From an uncultured Collinsella sp. (GTDB lineage: Bacteria > Actinomycetota > Coriobacteriia > Coriobacteriales > Coriobacteriaceae), in assembly GCA_958407465.1 (NCBI GenBank), contig CATYIV010000012.1:1-56495 (forward strand): a stretch of 56,495 nt of DNA. Reading direction: 5' to 3'. Below, one piece after another: positions 15,783-24,920 of the stretch. Positions within the stretch are counted from its first letter, which is position 1, and the number at the start of each line of letters is the position of its first letter. The notes under the pieces are model-generated. The model worked only from the letters and a program-made list of their open reading frames with translations. It had not been told where the DNA came from and ran no database searches. The translations under genes and the position numbers were made by a program.

Positions 15783-16116
15783 ATAACCTCCTTTTTGTCT
15801 ACGTATTTCCTACACGACATGAAAGGAGTATACCTGTTTGGATTGTGGAATTATAGCTAAATTCGCAAAAGGTTGGATTATTTGTTTAAACGTCTATGTT
15901 TGTTACAAATTGATTACGTTGCTGGCTTATAGCTCATTGCCTGCTAAAACGTGATTTGCTGATTGTTTTCAAAGACATATAAAGGTGCACCGTTCGTTAA
16001 GACCGCTTTTAGGTGAATCCCAATGCGTCTGCGTGCCACCATTTTGTTTAAACAGACATGACTTGACTAACCGAAGCAAATATGTTTAGAACTCTAGCCC
16101 ATGTAGACATTAGATG
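15783..16116 (-). promoter_or_regulatory. PTS operon promoter region with paired GTTTAAAC sites
   Basis: 334 bp without a gene, much AT-richer than its surroundings. A TATAAT hexamer (minus strand, 15850-15855) lies about 70 bp before the IIAB start, with a weak -35. TTTGTTTAAAC followed by a similar tail occurs at about 15880-15898 and 16042-16060; the palindrome GTTTAAAC is rare in high-GC DNA. These are candidate operators for a PTS regulator. Confidence 0.45.
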
Positions 16117-16545
16117 TTAGGCGATGTGGAGAGGGTTGGCGGCGTCGACGGCATCGGGGGCGTCGGAGAGGCCGTCAGGAGCAGCGTCTGCCGGGTCCTC
16201 GTCGGGGGTCTCGATCTGTTTGATCATGACCTCCTGGCCCTGCAGCAGGTATGTTTCACCGCTGCCGCAATGGGGGCAAGTCTTGCCGTGCTCGACCGTC
16301 GCGTAGTCGCGGCCGCACGCCTCGCAATGCGTCACGGCCTCGACAGGCTCCACGATAAGCTCCGCGCCCTGCGTGATAGGCTTTTTATCCGCCGCCCAGC
16401 GCCAAGCGTCGAGTAGTAGATCGGGGACGACGCCCGAGACCTCGCCCAGCAGCAGCGTGACGCTCGAAACGCGACGCACGCCATGAGCGCGCGCCACATT
16501 CTCAACATCGCGAATGATGTGATAGACGATTCCGAGCTCGTGCAC
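16117..16545 (-). CDS. hypA: Hydrogenase nickel incorporation protein HypA
   Basis: 142 residues. HypA delivers Ni to the large subunit of NiFe hydrogenases together with HypB. The N-terminal MHELGI with nickel-binding His2 and the zinc site C74-x2-C77...C90-x2-C93 are intact. The C-terminal 35 residues form an acidic, Ala/Asp-rich extension beyond the usual 113-120 residues. It stands apart from hypF-C-D-E (47-52 kb). No hypB or hydrogenase subunit gene adjoins it. Confidence 0.93.
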   Translation of the reverse strand: MHELGIVYHIIRDVENVARAHGVRRVSSVTLLLGEVSGVVPDLLLDAWRWAADKKPITQGAELIVEPVEAVTHCEACGRDYATVEHGKTCPHCGSGETYLLQGQEVMIKQIETPDEDPADAAPDGLSDAPDAVDAANPLHIA

Positions 16546-16557
16546 TTTTAATTCCTT

Positions 16558-16735
16558 CCGCCGTTCTACCGAACGGCGGTCGGCTTGACGCTGCGCGAGC
16601 CCCAGACGGGCGATCTGCCTTTCAATCGTCGGGCATGGGCAAAAGCCCTATGCCCTCCTCTTTCAAGGCACCTCGCCACGCCTGGGACTCGCTCGCTGTC
16701 CAACCGCTCTCTGCGCCGTTCTCCTGCTTGTTGCG
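16558..16735. repeat. Composite structured repeat, copy C (inverted)
   Basis: In reverse orientation relative to the copy at 33391. It holds a 9-bp hairpin with 4-nt loop (16558-16579), linker TTGACGCTGCGC (16585-16596), an imperfect outer stem (about 16594-16612 with 16672-16690), an inner hairpin (16631-16655) and linker TCGCTCGCTGTCC (16688-16700). The same parts in the same order occur in copies A and B. It fills the gap between the oxidoreductase 3' end and hypA. Confidence 0.7.
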
Positions 16736-16739
16736 TTTC

Positions 16740-19517
16740 TTACTTCTTCCCGAATTTAATCTTGATGGCGCGCTTGAGCGCGTACTTGCCCAGGCTTGGA
16801 AGCTTTTGCTCGTATTTGACCATCGTGGAGCACTCGGGGCGGTCGCGATCCAGATGGATGGCGTCGAACGCGCACTTGGTGGTGCACAGGCCGCAGCCGA
16901 TGCACTTGTTGGGGTCGACGATCGAGGCGCCGCAGCCCAGGCAGCGGGCGGTCTCGGCGCGCACCTGCTCCTCGGTAAAGGTCTCAACATACTCGCTAAA
17001 CGGCGCAGCCTTCTCGCGTTCGCGGTCCACATGCGCAACCTCGCGGCTCGCGTTGTCGTAGCTCTCGATCACGACATCGTCGCGGTCGAGCGCGGTGTAG
17101 CGGCGCTGGTTGCGGCCGATGGTGAGCGTGGAGCCCGGCTGCACAAAGCGATGGATGGACACGGCAGCCTCGTGGCCGGCGGCAATGGCATCGATGGCAA
17201 AGCTGGGGCCGGTGTAGACGTCGCCGCCCACAAAGATGTCGGGTTCGGCGGTCTGGTAAGTCTGGGGATCGGCCAGGGCGCCCTGGCCGCGGCCGAGCTC
17301 CACCTTGGAGCCAGCCAGCAGGTCGCCCCACACAATGGACTGGCCAATCGACATGACGACACGGTCGGCATCGACACGGCGCAGATCGTTCTCGTCGTAC
17401 TCGGGCGCAAAACGGCCCTCGTCGTCAAAGGCACGCGTGCAGCGCTTGAAGGTGATACCGCACACACGACCGGCCTCGTCCAGGTGAATCTCCTTGGGGC
17501 CCCAGCCGCAGCTGATGTGAGCGCCGTCCTCAACGGCCTCGCGACGCTCCTCCTCGCTGGCGGGCATCTGAGCCTCGCTCTCCAGGCAGAACATCTCAAC
17601 GTGCTCGGAACCCAGACGGCAGGCGTTGCGGGCAACGTCGATGGCCACGTTGCCGCCACCCACCACAATGGTGCGGCCGGACAGGGTATCGATCTTGCCG
17701 CTGTTAACCTCGCGAAGGAAGTCGACGGCCACGGTCACGTCCTCGGCATCCTCACCCGGAATGCCGGCAAGGCGGCCGCCCTGGCAGCCAATGGCAACGT
17801 AGAAGGCCTTGAAGCCCTGCGCGCGCAGCTCGTCGAGCGTCACGTCTCGACCGACTTCCACGCCATAGCGGAACTCGGCACCCATCAGGCGAATGACCTC
17901 GACCTCGGCCTCAATGACGTCCTTCTGCAGCTTAAAGCTGGGAATGCCGTAGGTGAGCATGCCGCCCGGGCGCTCGTTTTTCTCGAACACGACGGGCTTG
18001 TAGCCCTTCTCGGCAAGATAGAAAGCACAGGACAGGCCAGCCGGGCCGGCACCGATGATGGCAATCTTCTGATCGAAGCCGCCAGCGCGCGTCGGGGTCA
18101 CCACAGGTGGGACATAGCGGGTCGCGGCGTCCAGATCGCGCTGGGCGATAAACTTCTTGACCTCGTCGATAGCCACGGCGGCGTCCACACGGCCGCGGGT
18201 ACAGGCATCCTCGCAGCGGCGGTTGCACACACGGCCGCAGATAGCGGGCAGCGGGTTCTCGCGCTTAATGAGTGCTAGGGCCTCGTCATAGCGACCCTGA
18301 GCCGCGAGCTTCAAATAGCCCTGAACGGCAACGTGCGCGGGGCAGGCCGTCTTGCAGGGAGCGGTGCCGGACTCATGCGTCTCGATGCGGTTGTCGTTGC
18401 GGTAGTTGGGCGACCACTTGGTGTGGTCCCACTTGGTGGCGTCGGGCAGCTCCTGGCGCGGATACTCGGGCACCCGCCCGCCGGCCTTTTTGCTGCAGAG
18501 CTTCTGGCCGAGCTTGGCGGCGCCGGCCGGGCACACCTCAACGCAGCGACCGCAGGCCACGCACTTGTCCTTCTCGACCTTGGCGACATAGGCCGAGCGC
18601 GACAGGTTGGGCGTGTTGAACAACTGAGAGGTGCGCAGGGCGTAGCACACGTTGACGTTGCAGTTGCAGATAGCGAAGATCTTGTTCTCGCCGTCGATGT
18701 TGGTGATCTGGTGCACAAAGCCGTTGTCCTCGGCCTGGCGCAGGATGTCGTAAACCTCGTCGCGCGTCACGTAATGGCCGCGGTCGGTCTCGACCACGTA
18801 GTCGGCCATATCGCCCACGGCGATGCACCAATCGGCCGGGTCGTCGGCGCAGCCCTCACCCATCACGCGACGGCTCGCGCGGCAGCTGCAGGTGCTAGCG
18901 GCATATTTGCCATCGTATTTGTCGAGCCAATGCTCGATATGCTCGATCGGCACCGACGTGCTCGCGGCATCGATAGCCTTCTCGACCGGAATGACATGCA
19001 TGCCGATGCCGGCACCACCGGGCGGCACCATCGGCGTGGCCTTGGACAGCGGTCCCTTGGACGCCTGCTCAAAGAACTTGGCATAGACCGGGTGCTCCTC
19101 GAGCTGGCTCACGCGCATGTTGAGAAACTCAGCGGAACCCGGCACCAGCATGGGCAGCACCCACTGCTTGGCGCGCTCGGGGTTTTCCCAGTTGTACTCG
19201 AGCAGGCCCGTGTAGCTCATATCGTCGAGCATCTTCTCGATATCGGCTTCGGGCATGCCGGTGAGCTTGACCATCTCGGGCAGCGTATAGGGACGGCGCA
19301 TCTTCATCTTGCAGAGCACTTCGGCCTGCTCGTCAGTCGCGGCCTCGGCAAACGACCAGTACTCGTAGCCCAGCAGCTCATCGCGATGCAGCAGACGGTT
19401 GGTGCAGTGCTCGCACAGCTTGACGATGGCCTCGCGCGGATGCTCCGGCAGCGGCGGCACGAACTCCGAACCGATGTCGGGCTCGGTGTAGCTAATCCCC
19501 GGTCCGTTGAGAATCAT
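16740..19517 (-). CDS. Large Fe-S/FAD oxidoreductase, GltD-like fusion
   Basis: 925 residues from ATG 19517 (AGAAGGGA site); upstream in-frame codons are not homologous-looking. Residues about 1-300 contain Cys-rich motifs (CSCRASRR, CNCNVNVC) and a ferredoxin-type CVACGRCVEVCP. A GltD-type module follows: an N-terminal Cys cluster (CGRVCNRRCEDAC), FAD motif IGAGPAGLSCAFYLAEKG, the ERPGGMLTYGIP signature and NADPH motif VVGGGNVAIDVARN. The C-terminus carries another cluster (CIGCGLCTTKC). It probably moves electrons between NAD(P)H, FAD and Fe-S partners; the substrate is unknown. It is divergent from a TetR regulator with two palindromic operators between them. Confidence 0.85.
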   Translation of the reverse strand: MILNGPGISYTEPDIGSEFVPPLPEHPREAIVKLCEHCTNRLLHRDELLGYEYWSFAEAATDEQAEVLCKMKMRRPYTLPEMVKLTGMPEADIEKMLDDMSYTGLLEYNWENPERAKQWVLPMLVPGSAEFLNMRVSQLEEHPVYAKFFEQASKGPLSKATPMVPPGGAGIGMHVIPVEKAIDAASTSVPIEHIEHWLDKYDGKYAASTCSCRASRRVMGEGCADDPADWCIAVGDMADYVVETDRGHYVTRDEVYDILRQAEDNGFVHQITNIDGENKIFAICNCNVNVCYALRTSQLFNTPNLSRSAYVAKVEKDKCVACGRCVEVCPAGAAKLGQKLCSKKAGGRVPEYPRQELPDATKWDHTKWSPNYRNDNRIETHESGTAPCKTACPAHVAVQGYLKLAAQGRYDEALALIKRENPLPAICGRVCNRRCEDACTRGRVDAAVAIDEVKKFIAQRDLDAATRYVPPVVTPTRAGGFDQKIAIIGAGPAGLSCAFYLAEKGYKPVVFEKNERPGGMLTYGIPSFKLQKDVIEAEVEVIRLMGAEFRYGVEVGRDVTLDELRAQGFKAFYVAIGCQGGRLAGIPGEDAEDVTVAVDFLREVNSGKIDTLSGRTIVVGGGNVAIDVARNACRLGSEHVEMFCLESEAQMPASEEERREAVEDGAHISCGWGPKEIHLDEAGRVCGITFKRCTRAFDDEGRFAPEYDENDLRRVDADRVVMSIGQSIVWGDLLAGSKVELGRGQGALADPQTYQTAEPDIFVGGDVYTGPSFAIDAIAAGHEAAVSIHRFVQPGSTLTIGRNQRRYTALDRDDVVIESYDNASREVAHVDREREKAAPFSEYVETFTEEQVRAETARCLGCGASIVDPNKCIGCGLCTTKCAFDAIHLDRDRPECSTMVKYEQKLPSLGKYALKRAIKIKFGKK

Positions 19518-19610
19518 GGTTGTCCCTTCTCTTGCCACAGCCCGGCGAGACCGCGGCACCCCTCTTTTTTGCAGGCCGGGCATGCCCCCATGCCGTTCAC
19601 CCGCCATTAG

Positions 19611-19648
19611 TTGACATTGTGTCAAAAATAGTATTGACGAACCGTCAA
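19611..19648. promoter_or_regulatory. Twin TetR-type operators
   Basis: Two perfect 15-bp palindromes of the same plan: TTGACATTGTGTCAA (19611-19625) and TTGACGAACCGTCAA (19634-19648), centres 23 bp apart, about two helical turns. They lie between the divergent oxidoreductase and TetR genes and include TTGAC-type -35 elements, so binding would block both promoters. Confidence 0.7.
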
Positions 19649-19706
19649 CAATATTCAAGACTGTTAGGCGAACGGTCAGGCAAAAGAGGATGAAAGGCGG
19701 CAAAAC

Positions 19707-20369
19707 ATGAGCAACAACACAGCAGATACCTCTGTGGTCGATGCCGTCCCCGCATCCGATAGCGCGGCAAAGCGCTTGACGGGCGACGAACGCCGTCGCG
19801 AGATCCTCGCCGCCGTGCGCACCGTGAGCTCTGAGCTAGGCGTGTCGCATCTATCCGTCTCGGCCGTGACCAAGCGAGCCGGCTGCACGCGCTCATTGTT
19901 CTACCACTACTTTGCCGACATGGACGCCGCTGTCACCGCCGTCATGGACGAGGCGATCGACGGTTTTATCTCCGAGCTCGAGCAGTGGAATGCCAACCGC
20001 ACCGTCGGTGATATCGAGGGCGCACTCGACACCGTCGCCCCGCTCTTTAAGCGCCTGGTCGTCAGCGGCCACGAGCTGCCGAGTACGCTCACCTCAAGCA
20101 GCGGCGCGCTCTACGGCGGCTTTTTGCACAACGTGGTCCAGCGTGTGGCGCAGTATATCTGCGACACCACCGTGGTGGATTTTGCCGCCCATCATGAGCT
20201 ACGCATCGACCATGTCTACGAGACGTTCTACACCCTCATCATGGGGTTGTTGATGTATATCCGCACGCACCCCGATGTGCCCGACGAGACGGTCAAGGAA
20301 ATCATCGCCTCGACACTCCACATCGAGGGCTATACCGCCAAGTATCCGGAGCGCAAGCCCCAGAACTGA
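19707..20369 (+). CDS. TetR/AcrR family transcriptional regulator
   Basis: 220 residues. The N-terminal helix-turn-helix (about 30-75, RREILAAVRTVSSELGVSHLSVSAVTKRAGCTRSLFYHYFADMDA) is a typical TetR domain and ends in the FYHYF motif. The C-terminal part is helical with a likely ligand pocket. It starts 190 bp from the divergent oxidoreductase and 63 bp before the DUF5692-like gene, so it probably controls both through the palindromes at 19611-19648. The effector is unknown. Confidence 0.9.
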   Translation: MSNNTADTSVVDAVPASDSAAKRLTGDERRREILAAVRTVSSELGVSHLSVSAVTKRAGCTRSLFYHYFADMDAAVTAVMDEAIDGFISELEQWNANRTVGDIEGALDTVAPLFKRLVVSGHELPSTLTSSSGALYGGFLHNVVQRVAQYICDTTVVDFAAHHELRIDHVYETFYTLIMGLLMYIRTHPDVPDETVKEIIASTLHIEGYTAKYPERKPQN

Positions 20370-20432
20370 CGACATTTGGCCAAACTGCCCGCGATCAGAA
20401 GAGGGGCCGCGGGCGTGTGAAAGGAGAGCAGC

Positions 20433-21440
20433 ATGCTGTTCGATGTTTGGGGTAGCGATACCCTTATCCACTGGGCCGGCTGGGCCATGGTCTTTATTGG
20501 CCTGATCGTGCTCAACGAGGTCGGCCGCCGCACCAAGCTGGGCGCGGCAATCATCTTTGGCGTGGCTCCGCTGGCCATGACCATCTACTGCGTCGCCATC
20601 GCCATCGGCGTCTCGCAGGGTGCCGAGTGGGCGCTCACCAACCCCACCCATGTGTACCAGAACAGCTGGTTCCACTACGCCAAGGTATACGCGGCGCTGG
20701 CCGGTTGCTGGGGCTTCATTGCCATTAAGTACCAGTGGGGCAAGATTGGCAAGGCGCATTGGTTCCGCGCATGGCCGTTTGTGATCGTCGCCATCAACAT
20801 CATGATCGCCGTCGTGTCCGACTTTGAGAGCGCCTATCACTTCTTTGTCCTGGGCGAGTCCACCTGGGTCACCTCCGAAGGTGCTACGCAGCTGGCCGGC
20901 TGGAACAACGTGTTCAACGGCATCGCCGGTATTATCAACATCTTCTGCATGACCGGTTGGTGGAGCGTCTACGCCTCCGAGGATCAGACCGACATGCTGT
21001 GGCCCGATATGACCTGGGTCTACATCATCGCCTACGATATCTGGAACTTCTGCTACACCTACAACTGCCTGCCCACCCACTCCTGGTTCTGCGGCTTTGC
21101 GCTGCTTCTGGCGCCCACCGTCGCCGCCTTTATCTGGAACAAGGGCGGCTGGATCCAGAACCGCGCCTTTACGCTGGCCATTTGGTGCATGTTTGCCCAG
21201 GTGTTCCCGTACTTCCAGGAGGAGTCCATCTTTGTGACCCACTCCACGCTCGACCCCGGCGCCGCTACCGCGGTCTCGATCGCCGCTCTGGTCGCCAACG
21301 TCGCCGCGATCATCTACATCGCCTACCGCGCCAAGAAGCTCGGCCGCAATCCCTACAAGCAGGATGTCTTTGAGGGCACCAGCGATTGGGAGAAGGCTAC
21401 CGCTCGCCGCGCCAAGGTGGATTACGCGCACGCCGAGTAA
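20433..21440 (+). CDS. DUF5692-like polytopic membrane protein
   Basis: 335 residues with about ten hydrophobic segments and many Trp/Tyr residues. Distinctive motifs include IAYDIWNFCYTYNCLPTHSW and a VYQNSWFHYAKVYAALAGCWGF stretch (given in part), which I associate with DUF5692. A GAAAGGAG site precedes the ATG. Function is unknown. Its position behind TetR and divergent from a large redox enzyme suggests transport or membrane redox linked to that enzyme. A strong terminator follows. Confidence 0.75.
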   Translation: MLFDVWGSDTLIHWAGWAMVFIGLIVLNEVGRRTKLGAAIIFGVAPLAMTIYCVAIAIGVSQGAEWALTNPTHVYQNSWFHYAKVYAALAGCWGFIAIKYQWGKIGKAHWFRAWPFVIVAINIMIAVVSDFESAYHFFVLGESTWVTSEGATQLAGWNNVFNGIAGIINIFCMTGWWSVYASEDQTDMLWPDMTWVYIIAYDIWNFCYTYNCLPTHSWFCGFALLLAPTVAAFIWNKGGWIQNRAFTLAIWCMFAQVFPYFQEESIFVTHSTLDPGAATAVSIAALVANVAAIIYIAYRAKKLGRNPYKQDVFEGTSDWEKATARRAKVDYAHAE

Positions 21441-21507
21441 CGTGTTGGTCGCTGTTGGCAGTTGGGCATAGGCCCGCCCGTCAGGATTTTCATCCAATGT
21501 CTCGCAG

Positions 21508-21549
21508 AGCCCCCGGAAAGCGTTTCGCTCGCTTTTCGGGGGCTTTTGT
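21508..21549 (+). terminator. Terminator after the DUF5692-like gene
   Basis: A 15-bp stem (21508-21522 with 21530-21544, one G-U pair), 7-nt loop and a TTTT tail, about 70 bp after the stop. Confidence 0.88.
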
Positions 21550-21676
21550 CGTTGCGTCTCTATTCATCTATTCAAAAACATACGCATATATAAAATCGGA
21601 TTTCAAATCATGCGGCGGCTCTATGGGGTCCCGTTTTTGGGTACAGTGTTGTCCCGATATTGAGCTTGGGGGATAT

Positions 21677-23173
21677 ATGAAAGATGAGACGATGGGCCAA
21701 GAGGATGCGGCCCAAGATGCAGAAGCTTGCGCTGAGGCCTTGGAGAGCTTAGACCGGATTTCACTCGATGAGATTGCGTTTGACGATTCGGGCGTTGATG
21801 TGCAGGATGAGTCGGAAGCCGAGGCGCAGTCCGATGATCAGGACGCAGACGACGTTGAGCCTGCCGAAGATGAGGCAGATCATGAAGACACCGAATGCGA
21901 GGCCGACGACCAGCCCGAATCCGACACGAGCGAGGAAACCATCTTGCTCGACAGCTTGCCGGCCGAAGATTCGCTGACCCGCGAGCTTCCCGGCCTGGGC
22001 TCTGCGCCTGCCGTGGACGAGACCATCGCCATGGGCGATATCCCCCTACCGTCCGTTCCCTCAGCACGCGAGGCCGAGGTTCGCCATCGCAAGATGTCGC
22101 CCAAGCGCCGCAATCTGATGGTCGCCGGTGTCGTGGCCGTCGCGCTCGTCGCCGGCGGCGCAGGCTATGCCGCCTGGAACGGATATCAGCAAGAGCAGGC
22201 TGCCGCTGTCGCCGCCAATGCCCACACGATGATGTCAGTGCAGATTGGCGTGCATGCCGCGGGCCTCGACTGTTCTACCGGCTCCAAGATTCCCGTACAG
22301 GTGAGTGGTCAGGACGCTGATGGCTCCTCCGTGAGCGAAACGCTCTATGTTGACGAGCACGGCCGCGGCATCAAACTGCTGCCTGGCGATTACACGCTCT
22401 CCATCGCTGCCTCCCCCATCGCGGCCGACGGCACCATCTATACCGTCCCAACCACCAAGACGCAGGTCACCGTTAAGAGCGATGGGCAGGATTTAAGTGC
22501 CCAGGCCACCTTTAAGCTCAAGGTGCCTTCGGCCGACACGGTGACTGACGACCAGATCGATGCCGCCGCCAAGTATGCCGAGGAGGGCGGTGCGAGCTCC
22601 GCCGCGGCTGCCAAAGTGCTCCAGCAGGCAGCAACCGCGCGGCGCGACGCCGCCGTCAATGCCGTGAGCGCGCAAAAGGCACAGGCGTCCCGTGATGCTG
22701 ACGCTCGCCACAAGGCAACCGACCTCTACCAGCTCGATATTCCCGTCGAGTGGTACGGCAAGGTCGCAACTTGGCAAAACGGAAGCACGCTATGCATCTA
22801 TCTGGGCGACGACGCCAATACGCCGCTCGTGACGCTCGTCGCCGTGCGCGATGGCGAGACCTTTACGCCCGATGACGGCGATACGGTTTTGGGCACGGTC
22901 AGCCTGGGCAACGGTTATACCGTCTATGCCAGCGGCCCCGTCTATCCGTACGTGGTGCCCCAGACTATCAACGGGCGCACCCAGAATCCCGTGTCGACCT
23001 ACCCCATGGACACGGCCATTGAGCTTGTCGAGCTTACGACCGGCAACCGCTATACGTATAGTCAGATCAAGAACGACCTGGTAGGTAAAGACGGCAAGGC
23101 CGATGGTGCCACTAAGCTCGAAACCGACTACCTCGCGCAGATCCTACTGCCGAGTATCAAAGCCCAGGACTAG
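21677..23173 (+). CDS. Anchored extracytoplasmic protein with acidic cytoplasmic domain
   Basis: 498 residues, family not recognised. Start ATG 21677 is taken after a GGGGG-type site; longer in-frame readings run through the preceding terminator. Residues 1-140 are extremely acidic (Asp/Glu-rich), followed by a basic KRRN stop and one transmembrane helix (about 146-166). The outer part has beta-rich segments, an Ala/Lys coiled region (about 300-350) and a C-terminal domain with several Gly/Thr strands. Such a layout is common in Coriobacteria surface proteins; the charged inner tail could recruit partners. Confidence 0.7.
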   Translation: MKDETMGQEDAAQDAEACAEALESLDRISLDEIAFDDSGVDVQDESEAEAQSDDQDADDVEPAEDEADHEDTECEADDQPESDTSEETILLDSLPAEDSLTRELPGLGSAPAVDETIAMGDIPLPSVPSAREAEVRHRKMSPKRRNLMVAGVVAVALVAGGAGYAAWNGYQQEQAAAVAANAHTMMSVQIGVHAAGLDCSTGSKIPVQVSGQDADGSSVSETLYVDEHGRGIKLLPGDYTLSIAASPIAADGTIYTVPTTKTQVTVKSDGQDLSAQATFKLKVPSADTVTDDQIDAAAKYAEEGGASSAAAAKVLQQAATARRDAAVNAVSAQKAQASRDADARHKATDLYQLDIPVEWYGKVATWQNGSTLCIYLGDDANTPLVTLVAVRDGETFTPDDGDTVLGTVSLGNGYTVYASGPVYPYVVPQTINGRTQNPVSTYPMDTAIELVELTTGNRYTYSQIKNDLVGKDGKADGATKLETDYLAQILLPSIKAQD

Positions 23174-23246
23174 CCGGGCGCAGCAAGGTGCTCCCCAACC
23201 GCGATGAAGGAGCCAGGAGGTCCTAACCCCACAGGTCCATAGATGA

Positions 23247-24599
23247 TCAGGCAAGAAGCCACTTCCATGCGGGCATAGCGTGTACCACACCGTGCTCGCA
23301 TGGAATATCGGTCTGTTCATCCATGGTAACGATTGCCGACTCGCCAAGATCGAACTGGGCCATCGAGGCATCAAGCGCGGCAATTTCGCGCTCGCGCGTT
23401 TTCTCACGTGCCATATCCGCACTCACCTGAATCAGGCTATAAGCCCGCATGAGAAGCGCGTCCCCAGCCACAAAGTCCACCTCATGGCTTTTGCTCTTCT
23501 CTTTGATTAGCAGGCGGCAGACCGAGCCGGTCCTCACCGCGGGAGTCCTTCTCCTTAGCGCATTGAACACTGCGGTCTCGAGCCTCTGGCCCTGGTCCAA
23601 TGCCGATGCGGGAGAGAATGCTCCAAACATCGCAGGGTCGACAGCGTAGACCTTAGACGCAGACCGCATGTTATTTGCCAGTGAACGCGTAAACTCCGGC
23701 ACAGAAAATAACAGGTAGGCGTCCTCATAATACTCAAGTAAATCGCTGAGCGAATTACGACTGACGGGTATCTGTCTGCTCTTGAACTCGTTGTACACTT
23801 TGTTCACTGACAGCTCTCGTCCCGAAGACGCCATACACCGCGTCAAGAACAGCGATGCCAGGCGAGGGTTCTTGACGTCGTACCGTTCAACGACGTCCAT
23901 GGCGACCGTTCGCGAAGCATATTCCTGTAGCAGCTGAATCGCGTCTGCAGGCGTCTGCTCAAGTGTCGCGATGAATCCCCCTCGTTCAAGATACCCGATC
24001 AGATGATGTCGAAGCAGCGCTGCATCGCTCGGGGAAAAGGTCGCATCTGGCTCGAAAACGTTCCCCGTCTTATATCGAACGTATTCCGAAAAACTCAACG
24101 GAAAAAGCTCCCGTATAAGAGAACGACCCCTGAACTCGCTCTTAAGCTCTGAGGACAGCATCTTAGAAGAAGATCCCGTCACATAGACGGTCGCTTTCTC
24201 CGTATCGACTACACGACGCAGAAACGCACCCCATTCGGGAATTTCTTGGATCTCGTCAAAGAAAATGTAAGCGCCCTCGATTCGAGCAACAGGATACAGC
24301 GCATAGAACGTGTCGAGCACGTCCGCCAGCAGCGATGGCTCATACGGGCGCAAGCGCTCATCCTCAAAATTGAAGTAAAGCATCCGGTCAAGCTTGACGC
24401 CCCGGCACTGAAGCCGCCGCATCTCCTGATACAGGCGATACGTCTTTCCACAACGGCGGGCCCCCACAATCACATTTACGATGTTGTCGCGCTTTGGCTC
24501 CTGTGGGTTTCCTAGATCAAGGTCTCGCTCAAAGACCTGCGGAACCCCCTGCTGTTCAAAGTCCTTTATTTTCTGGGCGATCAAGTCGTTGAATGCCAT
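23247..24599 (-). CDS. AAA_14/DUF4143 ATPase
   Basis: 450 residues. The N-terminal AAA domain has Walker A GARRCGKT (46-53) and Walker B YIFFDEIQE (about 110-118), then TGSSSKMLSSE, the sensor-like motif of this family. The C-terminal DUF4143 part has a nuclease-like EVDFV motif late in the chain. The family is widespread in gut bacteria and archaea and its role is unresolved (archaeal-type ATPase, perhaps mobile). A GGAG site sits 5 nt before the ATG. The promoter TATAAT lies in the centre of a 24-bp-arm palindrome, suggesting tight self-control. Base use is less GC-rich than its neighbours, consistent with transfer. Confidence 0.85.
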   Translation of the reverse strand: MAFNDLIAQKIKDFEQQGVPQVFERDLDLGNPQEPKRDNIVNVIVGARRCGKTYRLYQEMRRLQCRGVKLDRMLYFNFEDERLRPYEPSLLADVLDTFYALYPVARIEGAYIFFDEIQEIPEWGAFLRRVVDTEKATVYVTGSSSKMLSSELKSEFRGRSLIRELFPLSFSEYVRYKTGNVFEPDATFSPSDAALLRHHLIGYLERGGFIATLEQTPADAIQLLQEYASRTVAMDVVERYDVKNPRLASLFLTRCMASSGRELSVNKVYNEFKSRQIPVSRNSLSDLLEYYEDAYLLFSVPEFTRSLANNMRSASKVYAVDPAMFGAFSPASALDQGQRLETAVFNALRRRTPAVRTGSVCRLLIKEKSKSHEVDFVAGDALLMRAYSLIQVSADMAREKTREREIAALDASMAQFDLGESAIVTMDEQTDIPCEHGVVHAMPAWKWLLA

Positions 24600-24606
24600 G
24601 ATTCTC

Positions 24607-24668
24607 CAATCTTGCTCTCTAGCTAATCAAAATTATAGCGATTCTTGATTAATTAGAGAGCAAGATTG
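24607..24668 (-). promoter_or_regulatory. Palindromic promoter of the AAA_14 gene
   Basis: Arms 24607-24630 and 24645-24668 pair at 22 of 24 positions. A TATAAT -10 (minus strand, 24632-24637) sits exactly in the loop. Binding of a dimer to the arms would cover the promoter. Confidence 0.65.
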
Positions 24669-24829
24669 TGTGTAGCTTGATTAACACTTAAGCAAGTTTA
24701 TCACCGTTATTGCTCCGAAGGATATCGAGTGGCTAAGAGGACAACCGAGCTCGAATGCGACTCCCCGAGCAGTCAATTTGGGACGGGGCTTTTTTGACTA
24801 CCCTCCCCCTGTAGAAAAATCCCTAACGC

Positions 24830-24896
24830 AGTTGCGGTGAAATAGGGACTGTTTTTGCTGGTCAAACCGCAAAACAGTCCCTATTTCACCGCAACT
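24830..24896. repeat. REP-like hairpin, GTTGCGGTG family, copy 2
   Basis: A perfect 26-bp stem (24830-24855 with 24871-24896) with a 15-nt loop. The outer 15 bases match the arms at 12420-12488. A weak CCCCG/CGGGG hairpin with six Ts also lies nearby (about 24762-24796). The 24600-24920 gap holds nothing else I can see. Confidence 0.75.
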
Positions 24897-24920
24897 TATT
24901 GGTGGCCTTTTGGGTGGCAC

